Shown here piece by piece: positions 10,627 to 22,398 of a stretch of 64,000 nt of DNA (its first letter is position 1; every line of letters begins with the position of its first letter). The notes beneath the pieces are model-generated. The model saw only the letters and a list, made by a program, of their open reading frames with translations, was not told where the DNA came from and did no database searches. The position numbers were made by a program, and so were the translations under genes. Source of the stretch: SAR86 cluster bacterium AG-422-O05 (GTDB lineage Bacteria; Pseudomonadota; Gammaproteobacteria; Magnimaribacterales; D2472); NCBI GenBank assembly GCA_003213495.1, contig QCMW01000001.1:1-64000 (forward strand). The letters run 5' to 3'.

Positions 10627-13369
10627 CATCTATATTTTCAATGCATCTAGTACACAATTCAGGATGTTCTTTGCTAGATCCTACTGAAAAACATCTATGC
10701 CAGCATCTGACACATTTTGAGTTCTTTGAGGGATTTACTTTAATTTTGAAGTTTTTTCCTTCATTTACATTCGCTTCTGAGGAAATAAATAAAAAATGAA
10801 GTTCTGAGCCTAACTTTTTAAGAATATTAAGATCATTTGAAGTAGCTTGAATATCTACTACTGAATCAAGCGATCCTTTGATTTTATTTTCATTTCTCAT
10901 TTCTTCTATAGATTGATTTACAGCGTCCTTAACTTCAAAAATTCTCTTCCATTCAGATTGATTAATATCTGATTCAAAACTTAGCTCAGAAATATCAAAG
11001 TTAGATAGAAAAACAGAGTCCTCCTGACTATTTAGTCTATTACTTGACTGCCATATTTCTTCTGCCGTGTATGAAAGAATGGGTGCAATCAACCTAACTA
11101 ATACATTTAAAATAAAATCAAGGCTGGTTTGACATGATCTTCTTGCAGACGAATCATTTTTGCAGGTGTAAAGCCTATCTTTTACAACATCAAGGTATAT
11201 TCCACCTAATTCGTTAACACAAAAGTTATGTATTTTTTGGATTGCCTTATGGTAAGAATACGATTCATAAAGGCTGATTACTTCTTTTTGAAGAATTTTA
11301 GTTTCATTAATTATCCATTTATCTAATTCAACTTGATTCTCAAACTGAACTTTATTTTTATTGTTAAAATCACTTAAGTTTCCAAGAATAAATCTGAAAG
11401 TATTTCTGATACGTCTATACTGATCGGAAGTTCTCTTCAATATTTCATCAGATGCTACCATTTCACTTCTAAAATCTGTTGAAGCAACCCAAAGTCTTAA
11501 AATATCTGCTCCCAAGCTGTCCCACACTTTCTGTGGAGAGACAACATTTCCGAGTGATTTTGACTGCTTTCTTCCTTGTTCATCCACAACAAATCCGTGA
11601 GTAAGAACTGTTTTATAAGGTGCAGAATTATTCATTGCTATACTTGTCAATAATGAGGATTGAAACCATCCTCTGTGCTGGTCTGAGCCTTCCAAATAAA
11701 GATCTGCGACAGTATTTTCACCAAATCTTTTTGAGGAAACGGCATAATGTGTTATTCCAGAATCAAACCAAACATCAAGAGAATCAGAAGTTTTAACATA
11801 CTCATCATAATCTTGAATATAATCTTTCAAATCTAACTTATCCCATGCTGAAATTCCTTGTTTTTCAATTGCGAGTGCAAATTTTTCAAATAGATCTTTT
11901 TGATTTGGATGTATTTCCCCAGTATCTTTATGAACAACTAAAGTTATTGGTACTCCCCAGTTTCTTTGTCTTGAAACACACCAATCTGGTCTATCGGTAA
12001 GCATGGATTGGATTCTTTGAAGACCCCACGAGGGCTCCCAATTAACATTATTAATTTGATTAAGGGCTTCATTAATAAGATTATTTTTTTTCATAGAAAT
12101 AAACCATTGAGGAGTAGATGTAAAAATTAGTGGCGTTTTACGTCTCCAACAATGAGGGTAAGAATGATGATAATCTTCTATGTTAACTAGGACATCATGC
12201 TCTTGTAATTTCTCAATGATAAATGGGTCTGCTTTCAAAGCAGGTAATCCTGCAATAAAATCTAATTCATCTTTGAATAAAGCCTTGTTATTAAGTGAGT
12301 GGATGGTATCAATATTATTTTTCTTACATATTAAATAATCATCCATACCATGAGCTGGAGCAGTATGAACACAACCTGTTCCTGCTTCAGTTGTAACGTG
12401 ATCTGCATGAAGAAGAACTGATTTTCTATCTAGAAAAGGATGAATAAGATTAATATCAATTAATTTTTCACCCTTAATTGTTGATATAGGATCGAATTTT
12501 TGCTTCCATCGTTTGGTGCATTGTTCTATCATCTCAAAAGCTAATACATAAAATTTTTCATTCATTTTAATTAATGAATACTTATACTTAGGATTGATAC
12601 ATACAGCTACATTTGAGGGTATTGTCCATGGAGTTGTTGTCCATATAATAAATGATATTTCATCTGGCTCGTCGCAATTAAATAAGCCTTTTACAGTGTC
12701 TAAAGAAGAATCTTCAACTCTGAAAGCAACATCAATTGCTTTTGATGTTTTATCAATATATTCAACTTCAGCCTCTGCTAAAGATGATTCACTTTCTTGG
12801 CACCAATGGACAGGTTTTTCACCCTTTTCTAGATATCCTTCATTGTAAATAATACCAAGCGATCTGACGATATCTGCTTCAAATTTTGGATCTAATGATT
12901 TATAAGAATTTTCCCAATCACCTAGGACGCCTAGTCTTTTAAAATCAACTAATTGTTTTTTTATTTGGCTCTCAGCATATTCTTTACATGCTTTTAGGAA
13001 GCTCTCTTTATTCTTAACAAGCTCACTATTTTTTCCATGTTTCTTTTCAACATTCAGCTCAATGGGAAGACCATGACAATCCCAACCTGGTACAAATGGT
13101 GCATTAAAACCCTGCATTGTTTTATGCTTGATAGTAATATCTTTTAAGATTTTATTAACTGAATGTCCAAGATGTATGTCACCATTTGCATATGGAGGTC
13201 CGTCATGTAAAAGAAATAATTCTTTATCCTCATATTTTTTTCTTATCTTTCCGTATAAATCTGAACTTGACCACAAATCCAATATTTCTGGTTCTTTTCT
13301 TGGTAATCCTGCTTTCATTGAGAAATCAGTAACCGGCAGATTTAATGTATCTCTATAATTAATTGTCAT
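10598..13369 (-). CDS. ileS: Isoleucyl-tRNA synthetase
   Basis: HDGPPYANGDIHLGHSVNKILKD, GWDCHGLPIE, KQSKSLGN, C-terminal zinc finger CVRCW...CTRC. Confidence 0.98.
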   Translation of the reverse strand: MTINYRDTLNLPVTDFSMKAGLPRKEPEILDLWSSSDLYGKIRKKYEDKELFLLHDGPPYANGDIHLGHSVNKILKDITIKHKTMQGFNAPFVPGWDCHGLPIELNVEKKHGKNSELVKNKESFLKACKEYAESQIKKQLVDFKRLGVLGDWENSYKSLDPKFEADIVRSLGIIYNEGYLEKGEKPVHWCQESESSLAEAEVEYIDKTSKAIDVAFRVEDSSLDTVKGLFNCDEPDEISFIIWTTTPWTIPSNVAVCINPKYKYSLIKMNEKFYVLAFEMIEQCTKRWKQKFDPISTIKGEKLIDINLIHPFLDRKSVLLHADHVTTEAGTGCVHTAPAHGMDDYLICKKNNIDTIHSLNNKALFKDELDFIAGLPALKADPFIIEKLQEHDVLVNIEDYHHSYPHCWRRKTPLIFTSTPQWFISMKKNNLINEALNQINNVNWEPSWGLQRIQSMLTDRPDWCVSRQRNWGVPITLVVHKDTGEIHPNQKDLFEKFALAIEKQGISAWDKLDLKDYIQDYDEYVKTSDSLDVWFDSGITHYAVSSKRFGENTVADLYLEGSDQHRGWFQSSLLTSIAMNNSAPYKTVLTHGFVVDEQGRKQSKSLGNVVSPQKVWDSLGADILRLWVASTDFRSEMVASDEILKRTSDQYRRIRNTFRFILGNLSDFNNKNKVQFENQVELDKWIINETKILQKEVISLYESYSYHKAIQKIHNFCVNELGGIYLDVVKDRLYTCKNDSSARRSCQTSLDFILNVLVRLIAPILSYTAEEIWQSSNRLNSQEDSVFLSNFDISELSFESDINQSEWKRIFEVKDAVNQSIEEMRNENKIKGSLDSVVDIQATSNDLNILKKLGSELHFLFISSEANVNEGKNFKIKVNPSKNSKCVRCWHRCFSVGSSKEHPELCTRCIENIDDEGEKRSFV

Positions 13370-14330
13370 TTGGCGTATTTAAAATATTTTTAGCTAAAGA
13401 TATATCCTTTTGAATTTGTAATTTTAGCATGTCTAAATTATCAAACTTCTTTTCATCTCGTATTTTTTTTATAAATCTGACTTGCAATCTTTTAGAGTAA
13501 ATATTTTTATTAAAATTGAATAGATGTACTTCTAAAACTGGTTTATCTCCTCCAACTGTAGGTCTTATTCCCATATTAGCAATTCCATTCAATTGTTCTT
13601 TTTCTAATTTACATTTAACAGCATAAACGCCCTTTATCGGTAATCTTTGATCTGGAAGCCAAATATTTGCAGTTGGAATATCAATGGTTCTGCCAAGGTG
13701 TTGACCATGAACCACTTTGCCTGAAAAAGTATATGGTCTTCCCAACAATTCTTCAGCTAAATCAAAATTATTATTCATTAATTCGTTTCTAATTCTTGTG
13801 CTGCTAACTCTTTCACCTTTGTGAAGAATAGTTTCAGTATTTTCTACAATTACATTATTTTTATCTCCCCAGCTTTTTAATAGATTAGAGTCGCCTTTTC
13901 TATTCTCGCCAAAGCGAAAATCATCCCCAACAGTAAAACTTACTAAATTAATTGATTCTAAAATTTCTGAAATAAAATCTTCAGGCGGCATAGTTCTTAG
14001 AGAATCATTAAATTTTAAGAAAAATGCGAAATCAATTTTATTCTGTCTCAGCAATTTTAGTTTCTCACGCCAAGGACATATCCTTGGTGGAGGCATAACA
14101 TTTTGGTCTCTCACCTTCGCAAAATATTCTGAGGCATGTGGCTCGGTAAAAAAAACTATTGTTTTAGCATCATTTTGTTGAGCATTTTTTTTTACTTTAT
14201 TTAATATTGCTTGATGTCCTAAATGCAAGCCATCAAAATTACCAATTGTTCCACAAAGTCTTAGTCTTGGAAATCTTGAATTGAATAAATCTAAATTATG
14301 CTGTCCTCTAATCAAATACATCTTATTCAA
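13359..14330 (-). CDS. ribF: Bifunctional riboflavin kinase/FAD synthetase RibF
   Basis: GTIGNFDGLHLGHQAIL, VGDDFRFG, VVHGQHLGRTIDIPTANIWL. Confidence 0.95.
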   Translation of the reverse strand: MNKMYLIRGQHNLDLFNSRFPRLRLCGTIGNFDGLHLGHQAILNKVKKNAQQNDAKTIVFFTEPHASEYFAKVRDQNVMPPPRICPWREKLKLLRQNKIDFAFFLKFNDSLRTMPPEDFISEILESINLVSFTVGDDFRFGENRKGDSNLLKSWGDKNNVIVENTETILHKGERVSSTRIRNELMNNNFDLAEELLGRPYTFSGKVVHGQHLGRTIDIPTANIWLPDQRLPIKGVYAVKCKLEKEQLNGIANMGIRPTVGGDKPVLEVHLFNFNKNIYSKRLQVRFIKKIRDEKKFDNLDMLKLQIQKDISLAKNILNTPNDN

Positions 14331-15891
14331 AAATTTTTCTTAATGATTTTCCATAGATAACTCTGGAAATTGTAAAATAAATTAACGTGGCTATTGTCAC
14401 TTCTATAAATAAGAAAAGAATTCTATCAAGATGATTTAATTCTATAAAATTAATTTTTTGAGTATAAAAGTGTAAAAACAATGCCAATGAGCAGCTTGCT
14501 AATAAAATCATTAAACTAAATCTGCTTACAAAAGAATATGATTTAATAAACCCACTTCTGTATAAAATTAATTCTAATATGCAAACACTAACTAAGGCTG
14601 CTAATGAGCTGCCTATCGCAATACCTACATGACCAAGATCTAGAACAAAAGCCAAATAATAGTTCAGAGCTGCATTTAAAAAAAGCGATATTAGAGCTAC
14701 TCTCATTGGAGTAGTAGTATCTTTTCTTGAAAAAAAAGCTGGAGTTAATACCTTCATTAACATAAAAAAAGGTAATCCAAAAGAAAAAGCCATCAAACTA
14801 TATGATGAATTAATTACATCTACTTCCGTAAAAGCGCCTCTGTAAAAAATAGTACTTATTAAGTCTTCTGCACAATAAAATAATCCAATTAATGAGGGAA
14901 TTCCAATAAATAAAACAAATTTTTGTCCTTTTTTAATAGTGCTAATAAAGTTATTTTTCTCAGTGCTCAAATCATATTTTGATAATGTTGGCAATAAAAC
15001 TGTTCCTATTGCAATTGCAAATATTCCCATTGGAAATTGTATTAACCTGTCTGATATATATAGCCAGGTTGGGCTTCCTGTTTCAAGCAACGAGGCAAAG
15101 ATAGTATCAATCAATAGATTGATTTGAAGAATACCTCCAGCAATGATTGCAGGAAATATTATGGTCATAAACTTCCTTACACCTTCGTTGTTAAAATCTA
15201 ATTTAGGTACTGGAAGTTTATCTATATTGATAAGAGGCGAGACTTGAATTATCAACTGCACAAATCCTGCCAATAAAACACCCCAAGCAAGAACCAGGAT
15301 GGGCATATCGTAGTTGGGTGCTATAAAAGAAGCTGCGATTATAAGAATCACATTAAATAATACTGGAGTGAATGCTGGTATTGAAAATTTCTGATGAGTA
15401 TTTTGAATACCACTTGCAAATGCTACTAAGGATATTAAAGCTAGATAAGGAAACATAATTCTTAGAACTTGAATAGAAAGATCTTTTTTTTCAGGGTCAA
15501 TATAAAAACCAGGAGCAAATATCAATATAAAAACAGGAGTAAATATTAAAACAACAATAGTAAAAATAAATAAAACAGCTAATAAAGCTCCAGCAATTGC
15601 ATTTAAAAATTCTTTCGTGTCATTATTATTTTCATTTTTGTAATAATCGCTATAGACAGGAATAAATGCTTGATTAAATGCGCCCTCTGCAAAGAATCTT
15701 CTAAAGAGATTGGGAATTTTTAAACATACAATATATATGTCATGAAATACTGATGCGCCCATTAGGTTAGTTGTTGCTATGTCTCTTATTAAGCCAAAAA
15801 ACCTAGATAAACTTGTACCAGAAACAACTTTTTTAAGGTTGCTTAAAATATCATTTGAATCTCTTTTTTTAAGTTCAGTTGTTTTTTTCAA
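14323..15891 (-). CDS. murJ: Lipid II flippase MurJ
   Basis: [46 protein letters not shown]; upstream of ribF as in gammaproteobacteria. Confidence 0.95.
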   Translation of the reverse strand: MKKTTELKKRDSNDILSNLKKVVSGTSLSRFFGLIRDIATTNLMGASVFHDIYIVCLKIPNLFRRFFAEGAFNQAFIPVYSDYYKNENNNDTKEFLNAIAGALLAVLFIFTIVVLIFTPVFILIFAPGFYIDPEKKDLSIQVLRIMFPYLALISLVAFASGIQNTHQKFSIPAFTPVLFNVILIIAASFIAPNYDMPILVLAWGVLLAGFVQLIIQVSPLINIDKLPVPKLDFNNEGVRKFMTIIFPAIIAGGILQINLLIDTIFASLLETGSPTWLYISDRLIQFPMGIFAIAIGTVLLPTLSKYDLSTEKNNFISTIKKGQKFVLFIGIPSLIGLFYCAEDLISTIFYRGAFTEVDVINSSYSLMAFSFGLPFFMLMKVLTPAFFSRKDTTTPMRVALISLFLNAALNYYLAFVLDLGHVGIAIGSSLAALVSVCILELILYRSGFIKSYSFVSRFSLMILLASCSLALFLHFYTQKINFIELNHLDRILFLFIEVTIATLIYFTISRVIYGKSLRKIFE

Positions 15892-16273
15892 AATCTAATG
15901 CAGCTGAATTTATACAATACCTTAAACCAGTAGGCTGAGGTCCATCATCAAAAACATGTCCAAGATGAGCATCACAATTAGAACATTTAACTTCTGTTCT
16001 TGTCATTCCCAATGAATTATCTTCGAATTCATTAATAATATTATTATTGGCAGGCACAAAGAAGCTTGGCCAGCCACAACCTGAATCATACTTAGAAAAT
16101 GAATCAAACAAACTCTCACCACAACAGATGCATTTATATACTCCATCTTCATGAAAGTTCCAATATTTGCCTGTGAATGCTCTTTCTGTTCCAGATTCTC
16201 TTGTTACTCTATAACTCTCATCAGTTAGTAGCTGTTTCCATTCCTCTTTATTTCTGTTCAACTTCGACATCAC
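15875..16273 (-). CDS. msrB: Peptide methionine-R-sulfoxide reductase MsrB
   Basis: [50 protein letters not shown]. Confidence 0.97.
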   Translation of the reverse strand: MMSKLNRNKEEWKQLLTDESYRVTRESGTERAFTGKYWNFHEDGVYKCICCGESLFDSFSKYDSGCGWPSFFVPANNNIINEFEDNSLGMTRTEVKCSNCDAHLGHVFDDGPQPTGLRYCINSAALDFEKNN

Positions 16274-16318
16274 TACATTGTAATTAAAAAGAAGTTATAT
16301 AGGTAGATTTAGAAAATA

Positions 16319-16705
16319 TTATGCAGTTTTAGAATTAATTGCATCTACATAACTTAGAAAGTCACTCATAAGTGCTGGAGTAGGCTCATACAGTCTTCTT
16401 CTTTTATCTGTACTGGAAGATGTTTCGCTAATATAACCCAATTTTACCGCTTGTTTTAGAACTTGAAGACGTTTAATTCTAGATGCAAATTTCTTTGGTA
16501 CTAATGAGATCGCATATTCTTGAGAAATTTCAGAGCCTTCTAAATATTCCCACATAAAACTCATTAAGAAAATAAATTTATAAGTGTCAGATTGAAAAAA
16601 ATTAAGAGAAGCGGGATTTTTTGAATTATCAAGTGTCTTATCTAAAACTGTCCTGATCAACCTTTTGGCATTTTTAATTGAATCTGGATTTTTAGAATCA
16701 AACAT
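16319..16705 (-). CDS. Hypothetical protein with C-terminal winged-helix (MarR-like) appearance
   Basis: ...RLQVLKQAVKLGYISETSSSTDKRRRLYEPTPALMSDFLSYVDAI resembles recognition helix plus wing. Confidence 0.5.
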   Translation of the reverse strand: MFDSKNPDSIKNAKRLIRTVLDKTLDNSKNPASLNFFQSDTYKFIFLMSFMWEYLEGSEISQEYAISLVPKKFASRIKRLQVLKQAVKLGYISETSSSTDKRRRLYEPTPALMSDFLSYVDAINSKTA

Positions 16706-16800
16706 AAAACTCCTGTTGTATATAATTTAAATATATAGTTTATATAAGTTTTAATGCAATTTATGTGCCAATTAAGAATCGAACTATAAGTTTTAGCTTG

Positions 16801-17520
16801 TTAATGAGTATTGTCAGGCTTAACAATACTTTTAACCCAATTAAATATTGAGTTATTTTTTAAATTAAATCTATCAAGTGCATCAAAGTCTTTTGCAAGT
16901 TTAATTGGATCATTAAAAAAATCTTTTCGAGATATGAACGAATCTTGATCAAGTTTTTTTACTAATTTTGCAGGATTGCCTGCATATATTGAATTGTCTG
17001 GAACATCTTTTGTTACTACTGCTCCAGCACCAATAATACTGTTCTTGCCAATAGTTACGCCTTTACAAATAATTGCACTATCACCTATCCAGACATTATC
17101 TTCTAATATAACTGGTGCAGTTTTACCAACAGGCTGTGCTCTGTCATAAATTCCATGCCAATCAGCATCTGATATGTAAGCTCCATGAGCAATCATGCAG
17201 GCATCGCCAATTTGTATTTTCTCTGCGGCCATAATTCTAACGCCAGGAGTAATAAGAGAATATTTTCCAATTGAAATTTCGCCTATATTTTCTCCAATAT
17301 TCCATGATGTAAACTGAAGAATGGCATCAGGCGCTCCTATAAGGGTTGGATAATCGCCAATGCTTACGCAGTTGCCAAATACTTTTATATATCTTGGCTT
17401 AAAGTATGCGCCACCCTTTCCTAAATACTTAAATTGTGGTTTTAAAAAATGTCGAACGTATAAATTATTTAATTTTGTAGCATATTTTTTTAACCAATAT
17501 GGCCTATTATCTTTTCTAAT
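16801..17520 (-). CDS. Left-handed beta-helix (hexapeptide repeat) acyltransferase, apparent ATT start
   Basis: Reading frame continues upstream of the listed ATG (17232) to IRKDNRPYWLKKYATKLNNLYVRHFLKPQFKYLGKGGAYFKPRYIKVFGNCVSIGDYPTLIGAPDAIL...; AGGAG 6 nt before ATT at 17518-17520; in-frame TAG just upstream. Confidence 0.8.
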   Translation of the reverse strand: MRKDNRPYWLKKYATKLNNLYVRHFLKPQFKYLGKGGAYFKPRYIKVFGNCVSIGDYPTLIGAPDAILQFTSWNIGENIGEISIGKYSLITPGVRIMAAEKIQIGDACMIAHGAYISDADWHGIYDRAQPVGKTAPVILEDNVWIGDSAIICKGVTIGKNSIIGAGAVVTKDVPDNSIYAGNPAKLVKKLDQDSFISRKDFFNDPIKLAKDFDALDRFNLKNNSIFNWVKSIVKPDNTH

Positions 17521-17591
17521 AATATTCTCCTAAATATATTATTTTAATATGATAAAGTACCCCAAAAAAAAATAACAAATTTATTTTTAAT

Positions 17592-18965
17592 ATGAAAAAA
17601 TATTTTTTTGAGTTCAAAAAGCTTATAAAAATTGGGATTCCGATTTTTGGTTCTCAACTATCCTATGCACTTATGGGAACTACTGATACGATTATTGCTG
17701 GAAGAGCAAGTGCAAATGATCTTGCCGGACTTGCAGTTGGAACTGCTTTTTCCAATACAATTTGGTTCTTTTTTACAGGAATTATTTTTGCAGTAACTCC
17801 AATTGTTGCTCAATTATATGGAGCTAGGAGGTTTATTGAAATTGGACAGAAATTAAGAGAAATTCTTTGGGTCGCTGCTGGCCTTGGTTTATTAATGGCA
17901 TTTATATTTTTCAATATGGATTTAATAATAAATCTACTTCCCATAAAAAGTTCAATTACTTCGATTACCATTGACTATCTCAAAGCAGTATCAATTGGAT
18001 GGTTTTTTGTAACAATCTTTACATGTTTGAGATGTTATAGCGAAGGTATGACTTATACAAAACCAGTTTTTTACATCGCTTTTGCCGGTATGCTCTTAAA
18101 TATCCCTCTTGATCTAGTATTTGTTTATGGTTGGTTGGGTGCTCCAAAACTTGGTGGTGTAGGTTGTGGGATTGCGACATCAATTGTTTCATTTATTATG
18201 ATGATATCGATAATCATATACATAAACTTCTCAAAGAAGTACAAGAAGACAGAGCCATTTTCTAAATTTTCTTTGCCATCTGGAGATACATCAAAAGAAG
18301 TGTTTAAGCTTGGTTTACCTATAGGTCTTGGGATTTTTATTGAGTTAAGTATGTTTTCGGGAGCAGCAATAATTTTAAGTGTTCTTGGAGAAGTGGTTGT
18401 TGCAAGTCATTCTGTAGCAATCAATATAGCTAGTCTGTTTTTTATGGTCCCACTGGCCATTGGTTTGGCTTCATCAACAAGAGTTGGTAATTTAATTGGA
18501 GAAAATAATCCAATACAAGCAAAGATTGCTGCAACCTCTACAATAATTCTGTGTATGGGAGGTGCTTTTATTAACAGTATTATAATTATTAGCTTTGGAA
18601 GTTTAATAGTTAGCCTTTATACAACAGAATTACCAGTATTAGAATTAGCAGCAAGTTTAATTTTATTTGCAGCTATATTTCAACTTCCAGATGGAATTCA
18701 AATGGGTGCTTTAGGAAGTCTACGCGGTTATAAAGATACATTCATACCGATGATCCTTCTACTAATATCATATTGGATTTTTGCAATGCCAATAGGCTAC
18801 TACTTAACAAATGTAGGTTTAAGTTCTCCAATGGGTGCAAAAGGAATGTGGTATGGAATGATTATAGGATTAACAATTTTTTCATTTTTATCGATCATGA
18901 GATTAAGATGGATAATGAAATCAAAAATAAAAAGATATTTTAACCAAGCACCTCAGCAACTTTAG
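17592..18965 (+). CDS. MATE family efflux transporter
   Basis: [42 protein letters not shown]. Confidence 0.93.
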   Translation: MKKYFFEFKKLIKIGIPIFGSQLSYALMGTTDTIIAGRASANDLAGLAVGTAFSNTIWFFFTGIIFAVTPIVAQLYGARRFIEIGQKLREILWVAAGLGLLMAFIFFNMDLIINLLPIKSSITSITIDYLKAVSIGWFFVTIFTCLRCYSEGMTYTKPVFYIAFAGMLLNIPLDLVFVYGWLGAPKLGGVGCGIATSIVSFIMMISIIIYINFSKKYKKTEPFSKFSLPSGDTSKEVFKLGLPIGLGIFIELSMFSGAAIILSVLGEVVVASHSVAINIASLFFMVPLAIGLASSTRVGNLIGENNPIQAKIAATSTIILCMGGAFINSIIIISFGSLIVSLYTTELPVLELAASLILFAAIFQLPDGIQMGALGSLRGYKDTFIPMILLLISYWIFAMPIGYYLTNVGLSSPMGAKGMWYGMIIGLTIFSFLSIMRLRWIMKSKIKRYFNQAPQQL

Positions 18966-19809
18966 AACCAATAGATACTAAATTATCTGCTACATATACA
19001 CCACATTCTTGAAGTTTCTCAATTTTGTTATCAGCTGTCCCTTTTCCGCCAGCAATAATTGCACCTGCATGACCCATTCTCTTGCCAGCAGGCGCTGTTT
19101 TGCCAGCAATATATGAGATTACAGGTTTTGTAACATTATTTTTTATATACTCTGCAGCTGCTTCCTCTGATGTGCCGCCAATCTCTCCTACCATCACAAT
19201 AGCTTCCGTTTGTGTATCATCTTGAAATAATTTAAGCATATCAATAAATGAAGATCCTGGTATTGGATCTCCTCCAATCCCAACACAGCTACTTTGTCCA
19301 AAGCCTAAATCGGTAGTCTGTTTAACTGCTTCATAAGTTAAAGTGCCAGATCTTGAAATTATGCCAATTGAGCCTGGCATATGAATATCTCCAGGCATTA
19401 TTCCTAACTTAGCTTTACCCGGTGTTATGATTCCAGGACAATTAGGTCCAATCAATCTTACTCCAAGCTCATCAACTCGTTTTTTAACTTCAAGCATATC
19501 TAATGTTGGAATTCCTTCGGTTATACAAATAATCAATTTGATGCCTGCTTCAGCTGATTCCAAAATTGAGTCTTTACAGAATCTTGCTGGCACAAAAATT
19601 ATAGAAGCATTTGGATCTAGAGAACGCTTAGCATCTTCAACAGAATTAAAAACTGGCTTACCTAGATGCTCTATTCCTCCTTTGCCAGGAGTAACACCTC
19701 CAACTATATTTGTACCATACTCTATAGACTGCTCAGAATGTAATGTTCCTTGAGAGCCAGTAAAGCCTTGAACAATTACTCTGGTGTCTTTATTAACTAA
19801 AATACTCAT
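18940..19809 (-). CDS. sucD: Succinyl-CoA ligase alpha subunit
   Basis: [47 protein letters not shown]. Confidence 0.98.
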   Translation of the reverse strand: MSILVNKDTRVIVQGFTGSQGTLHSEQSIEYGTNIVGGVTPGKGGIEHLGKPVFNSVEDAKRSLDPNASIIFVPARFCKDSILESAEAGIKLIICITEGIPTLDMLEVKKRVDELGVRLIGPNCPGIITPGKAKLGIMPGDIHMPGSIGIISRSGTLTYEAVKQTTDLGFGQSSCVGIGGDPIPGSSFIDMLKLFQDDTQTEAIVMVGEIGGTSEEAAAEYIKNNVTKPVISYIAGKTAPAGKRMGHAGAIIAGGKGTADNKIEKLQECGVYVADNLVSIGSKVAEVLG

Positions 19810-20966
19810 TTTGCAAGTAAGACTGCTTTTTTAGCAGCCACAGCTAAATCGTTAATACTTTCAATCTTGATTTTTGCTTTAGATAAAATTTTTGATCCAA
19901 TGTCTGCGTTATTACCTTCCAAGCGGACAACAACTGGAATTTTTACTTCAACTTCTTTAATAGCGGCAATAATACCTTCTGCGATTAAATCACATCTCAC
20001 AATGCCACCAAAAATATTTACCAGAACTACTTTTACTTTTGGATCATCAAGAATTATCTTAAAAGCTTTAGCAACTCTTTCTTGGGTTGCAGTACCACCA
20101 ACATCCAAAAAATTTGCAGGATTTCCGCCAAAAAATTTTATAGTATCCATAGTCCCCATTGCTAGGCCTGCGCCATTAACCATGCACCCAATATTTCCAT
20201 CCAAAGAAACATAACTTAAATCATTTTTAGCAGCTTCTGATTCACTAGGATCTTCTTGTGTTTCATCACGCATATCTAATAATTCTGGTTGTCTGTATAG
20301 TGCATTTGAATCAATATTTATCTTTGCATCCAAACAATGTAAATCTCCATTTTCTGTAATCACAAGCGGATTAATCTCAAGTAAGCTCAAGTCCTTTTCA
20401 ACAAATAGTCTTAATAGGTTATCTATGATTGGTATAAATTGTAATGTTTGTTGATCATTCAATTTAAGAACTTTTGCGATATTTTCAGCATTTTCATTCA
20501 GTGAATCATCTTTATAAACGAAACCTTGATAGATAATTTTTTCAGGCATATTTTTAGCAACATCTTCAATATTTACTCCGCCTTCGCTAGATCCAATGAA
20601 AACAATTTGTTGTGATTCTCTATCAATAATGGCACTAAGGTATAGCTCTTTTGCTATATTGGTACATTCCTCTACTAAAATACAATTGACAGGTTGGCCT
20701 TTTTTATCGGTTTGGTAAGTAACTAAATTTTTTCCAAGCCATTTTTGAGCAAATTTAACACCATCCTCAGGATTACTAATTAACTCAACGCCACCAGATT
20801 TACCTCGACCTCCAGCATGGACTTGAGCTTTTACAACCCACTTTGAGCCGCCAATTTCATTACATGCATCAATTATATCCTCAGCTTTAAATACCACTTT
20901 TCCTTTTGATACAGGTAAGTTGTATTCTGCAAATAATGCTTTGCCTTGATACTCATGTAAGTTCAT
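19806..20966 (-). CDS. sucC: Succinyl-CoA ligase beta subunit
   Basis: [39 protein letters not shown]. Confidence 0.98.
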   Translation of the reverse strand: MNLHEYQGKALFAEYNLPVSKGKVVFKAEDIIDACNEIGGSKWVVKAQVHAGGRGKSGGVELISNPEDGVKFAQKWLGKNLVTYQTDKKGQPVNCILVEECTNIAKELYLSAIIDRESQQIVFIGSSEGGVNIEDVAKNMPEKIIYQGFVYKDDSLNENAENIAKVLKLNDQQTLQFIPIIDNLLRLFVEKDLSLLEINPLVITENGDLHCLDAKINIDSNALYRQPELLDMRDETQEDPSESEAAKNDLSYVSLDGNIGCMVNGAGLAMGTMDTIKFFGGNPANFLDVGGTATQERVAKAFKIILDDPKVKVVLVNIFGGIVRCDLIAEGIIAAIKEVEVKIPVVVRLEGNNADIGSKILSKAKIKIESINDLAVAAKKAVLLAK

Positions 20967-22390
20967 TTCTTTTTATTTCCTATATGGATTGCTAGATTAT
21001 TAGCAGATAAAGCTGCTTCATGAAATGCCTCTGATACAGTCGGATGACTGAACATAGTTAGTGCAATATCTTCAGAACTTGAACCAAATTCCATTGAAAT
21101 AAGGGCCTGTTGAACTATTTCAGCAGCTGCAGGACCAAACACATGAACTCCCAGAATAGTGTCAGTTTTTGCATGAGACAAGACTTTTACAAAACCAACT
21201 GATTGATCAACTGCTAGAGCCCTTCCACTCGCTGCAAAAGGAAACTTACCTACTTTATAATCAATATTATTATCTTTTAATTCTTTTTCATTTTGACCCA
21301 CCCATGCTATCTCAGGATGGGTATATATTACTGAAGGAACCAAATCATAATTTACTTCAGTATGTTTTTCTGCAATTCTTTCTGCAACCATAATTCCCTC
21401 TTCACTACCCTTATGAGCAAGCATGGGACCTCTAACAACATCGCCAATTGCCCATATGTTATTTACGCTGGTTTGGCAAAAATCATTAACTTTGATAAAA
21501 CCATCTTCTATCTCAATATTTAATTCATCGCTAATTACATTTGAGGAATTTGGTGCCCTGCCAACAGCCACAATTAATTTATCAAATTCCATCTCATTTT
21601 CTTGATCATTACTTTCAAATTTGACCTTAACTGAATTTTTTAATTCTTTTGTACTGGTAACCTTAGAACCTAATTTTATATCCAAGCCCTGTTTTTTAAA
21701 TTCTTTTAAGGTTTCTTTAGAAATGTCATGATCTGTCATTGGAAGAAATTCATCAAGAGCTTCTATTACAGTCACCTCAGAACCAAGCCTAGACCATACA
21801 CTTCCTAGTTCTAGTCCAATAATACCAGCGCCAACTACGCCTAGCTTTTTGGGGACTGAATTCAAGCAAAGCGCACCAGTGCTATCTACAATATGTTTAC
21901 TATATTTAGCCGACGGTATCTCTATTGGCTTAGACCCTGTAGCTACAATAATATTTTTAGCATCTATAGTTTCTGTGCTGCCATCTGGTTTTGTAACTTC
22001 TACAGTATTGATATCTGTAACCTTACCTCTACCTATCATAGATTCAACTTTATTTGCAGAAAAAAGACCACTTATGCCTCCAGTCAGTTTGTCTACAATA
22101 TCGTCTTTTCTTTTCATCATAGATTTTAAGTCTAACTTTAAACTTTCTATCTGTATTCCATGTTCAGATAGCTTCTTATTTGCTTCATAATATCTGTGTG
22201 AAGAATCCAAAAGAGCCTTTGAAGGTATACAACCAACATTAAGACATGTACCACCAAAATTAGGTTTGCCATTGTCACTATGCGATTCCTCTATGCATAA
22301 CGTTTTAAGACCTAACTGTGAGCATCTAATAGCAGATACATAACCAGCAGGTCCACTTCCTACAACTACTACATCAAACATTTTTTCCAT
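20963..22390 (-). CDS. lpd: Dihydrolipoyl dehydrogenase
   Basis: [38 protein letters not shown]-terminal [11 protein letters not shown]. Confidence 0.97.
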   Translation of the reverse strand: MEKMFDVVVVGSGPAGYVSAIRCSQLGLKTLCIEESHSDNGKPNFGGTCLNVGCIPSKALLDSSHRYYEANKKLSEHGIQIESLKLDLKSMMKRKDDIVDKLTGGISGLFSANKVESMIGRGKVTDINTVEVTKPDGSTETIDAKNIIVATGSKPIEIPSAKYSKHIVDSTGALCLNSVPKKLGVVGAGIIGLELGSVWSRLGSEVTVIEALDEFLPMTDHDISKETLKEFKKQGLDIKLGSKVTSTKELKNSVKVKFESNDQENEMEFDKLIVAVGRAPNSSNVISDELNIEIEDGFIKVNDFCQTSVNNIWAIGDVVRGPMLAHKGSEEGIMVAERIAEKHTEVNYDLVPSVIYTHPEIAWVGQNEKELKDNNIDYKVGKFPFAASGRALAVDQSVGFVKVLSHAKTDTILGVHVFGPAAAEIVQQALISMEFGSSSEDIALTMFSHPTVSEAFHEAALSANNLAIHIGNKKK

Positions 22391-22398
22391 TTAATAAT

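Noticed and set aside
16801-17232. 143-aa acyltransferase starting at ATG 17232
   Set aside because: The same frame continues upstream with family-like sequence and an SD-ATT start at 17520; the short form would remove part of the beta-helix.
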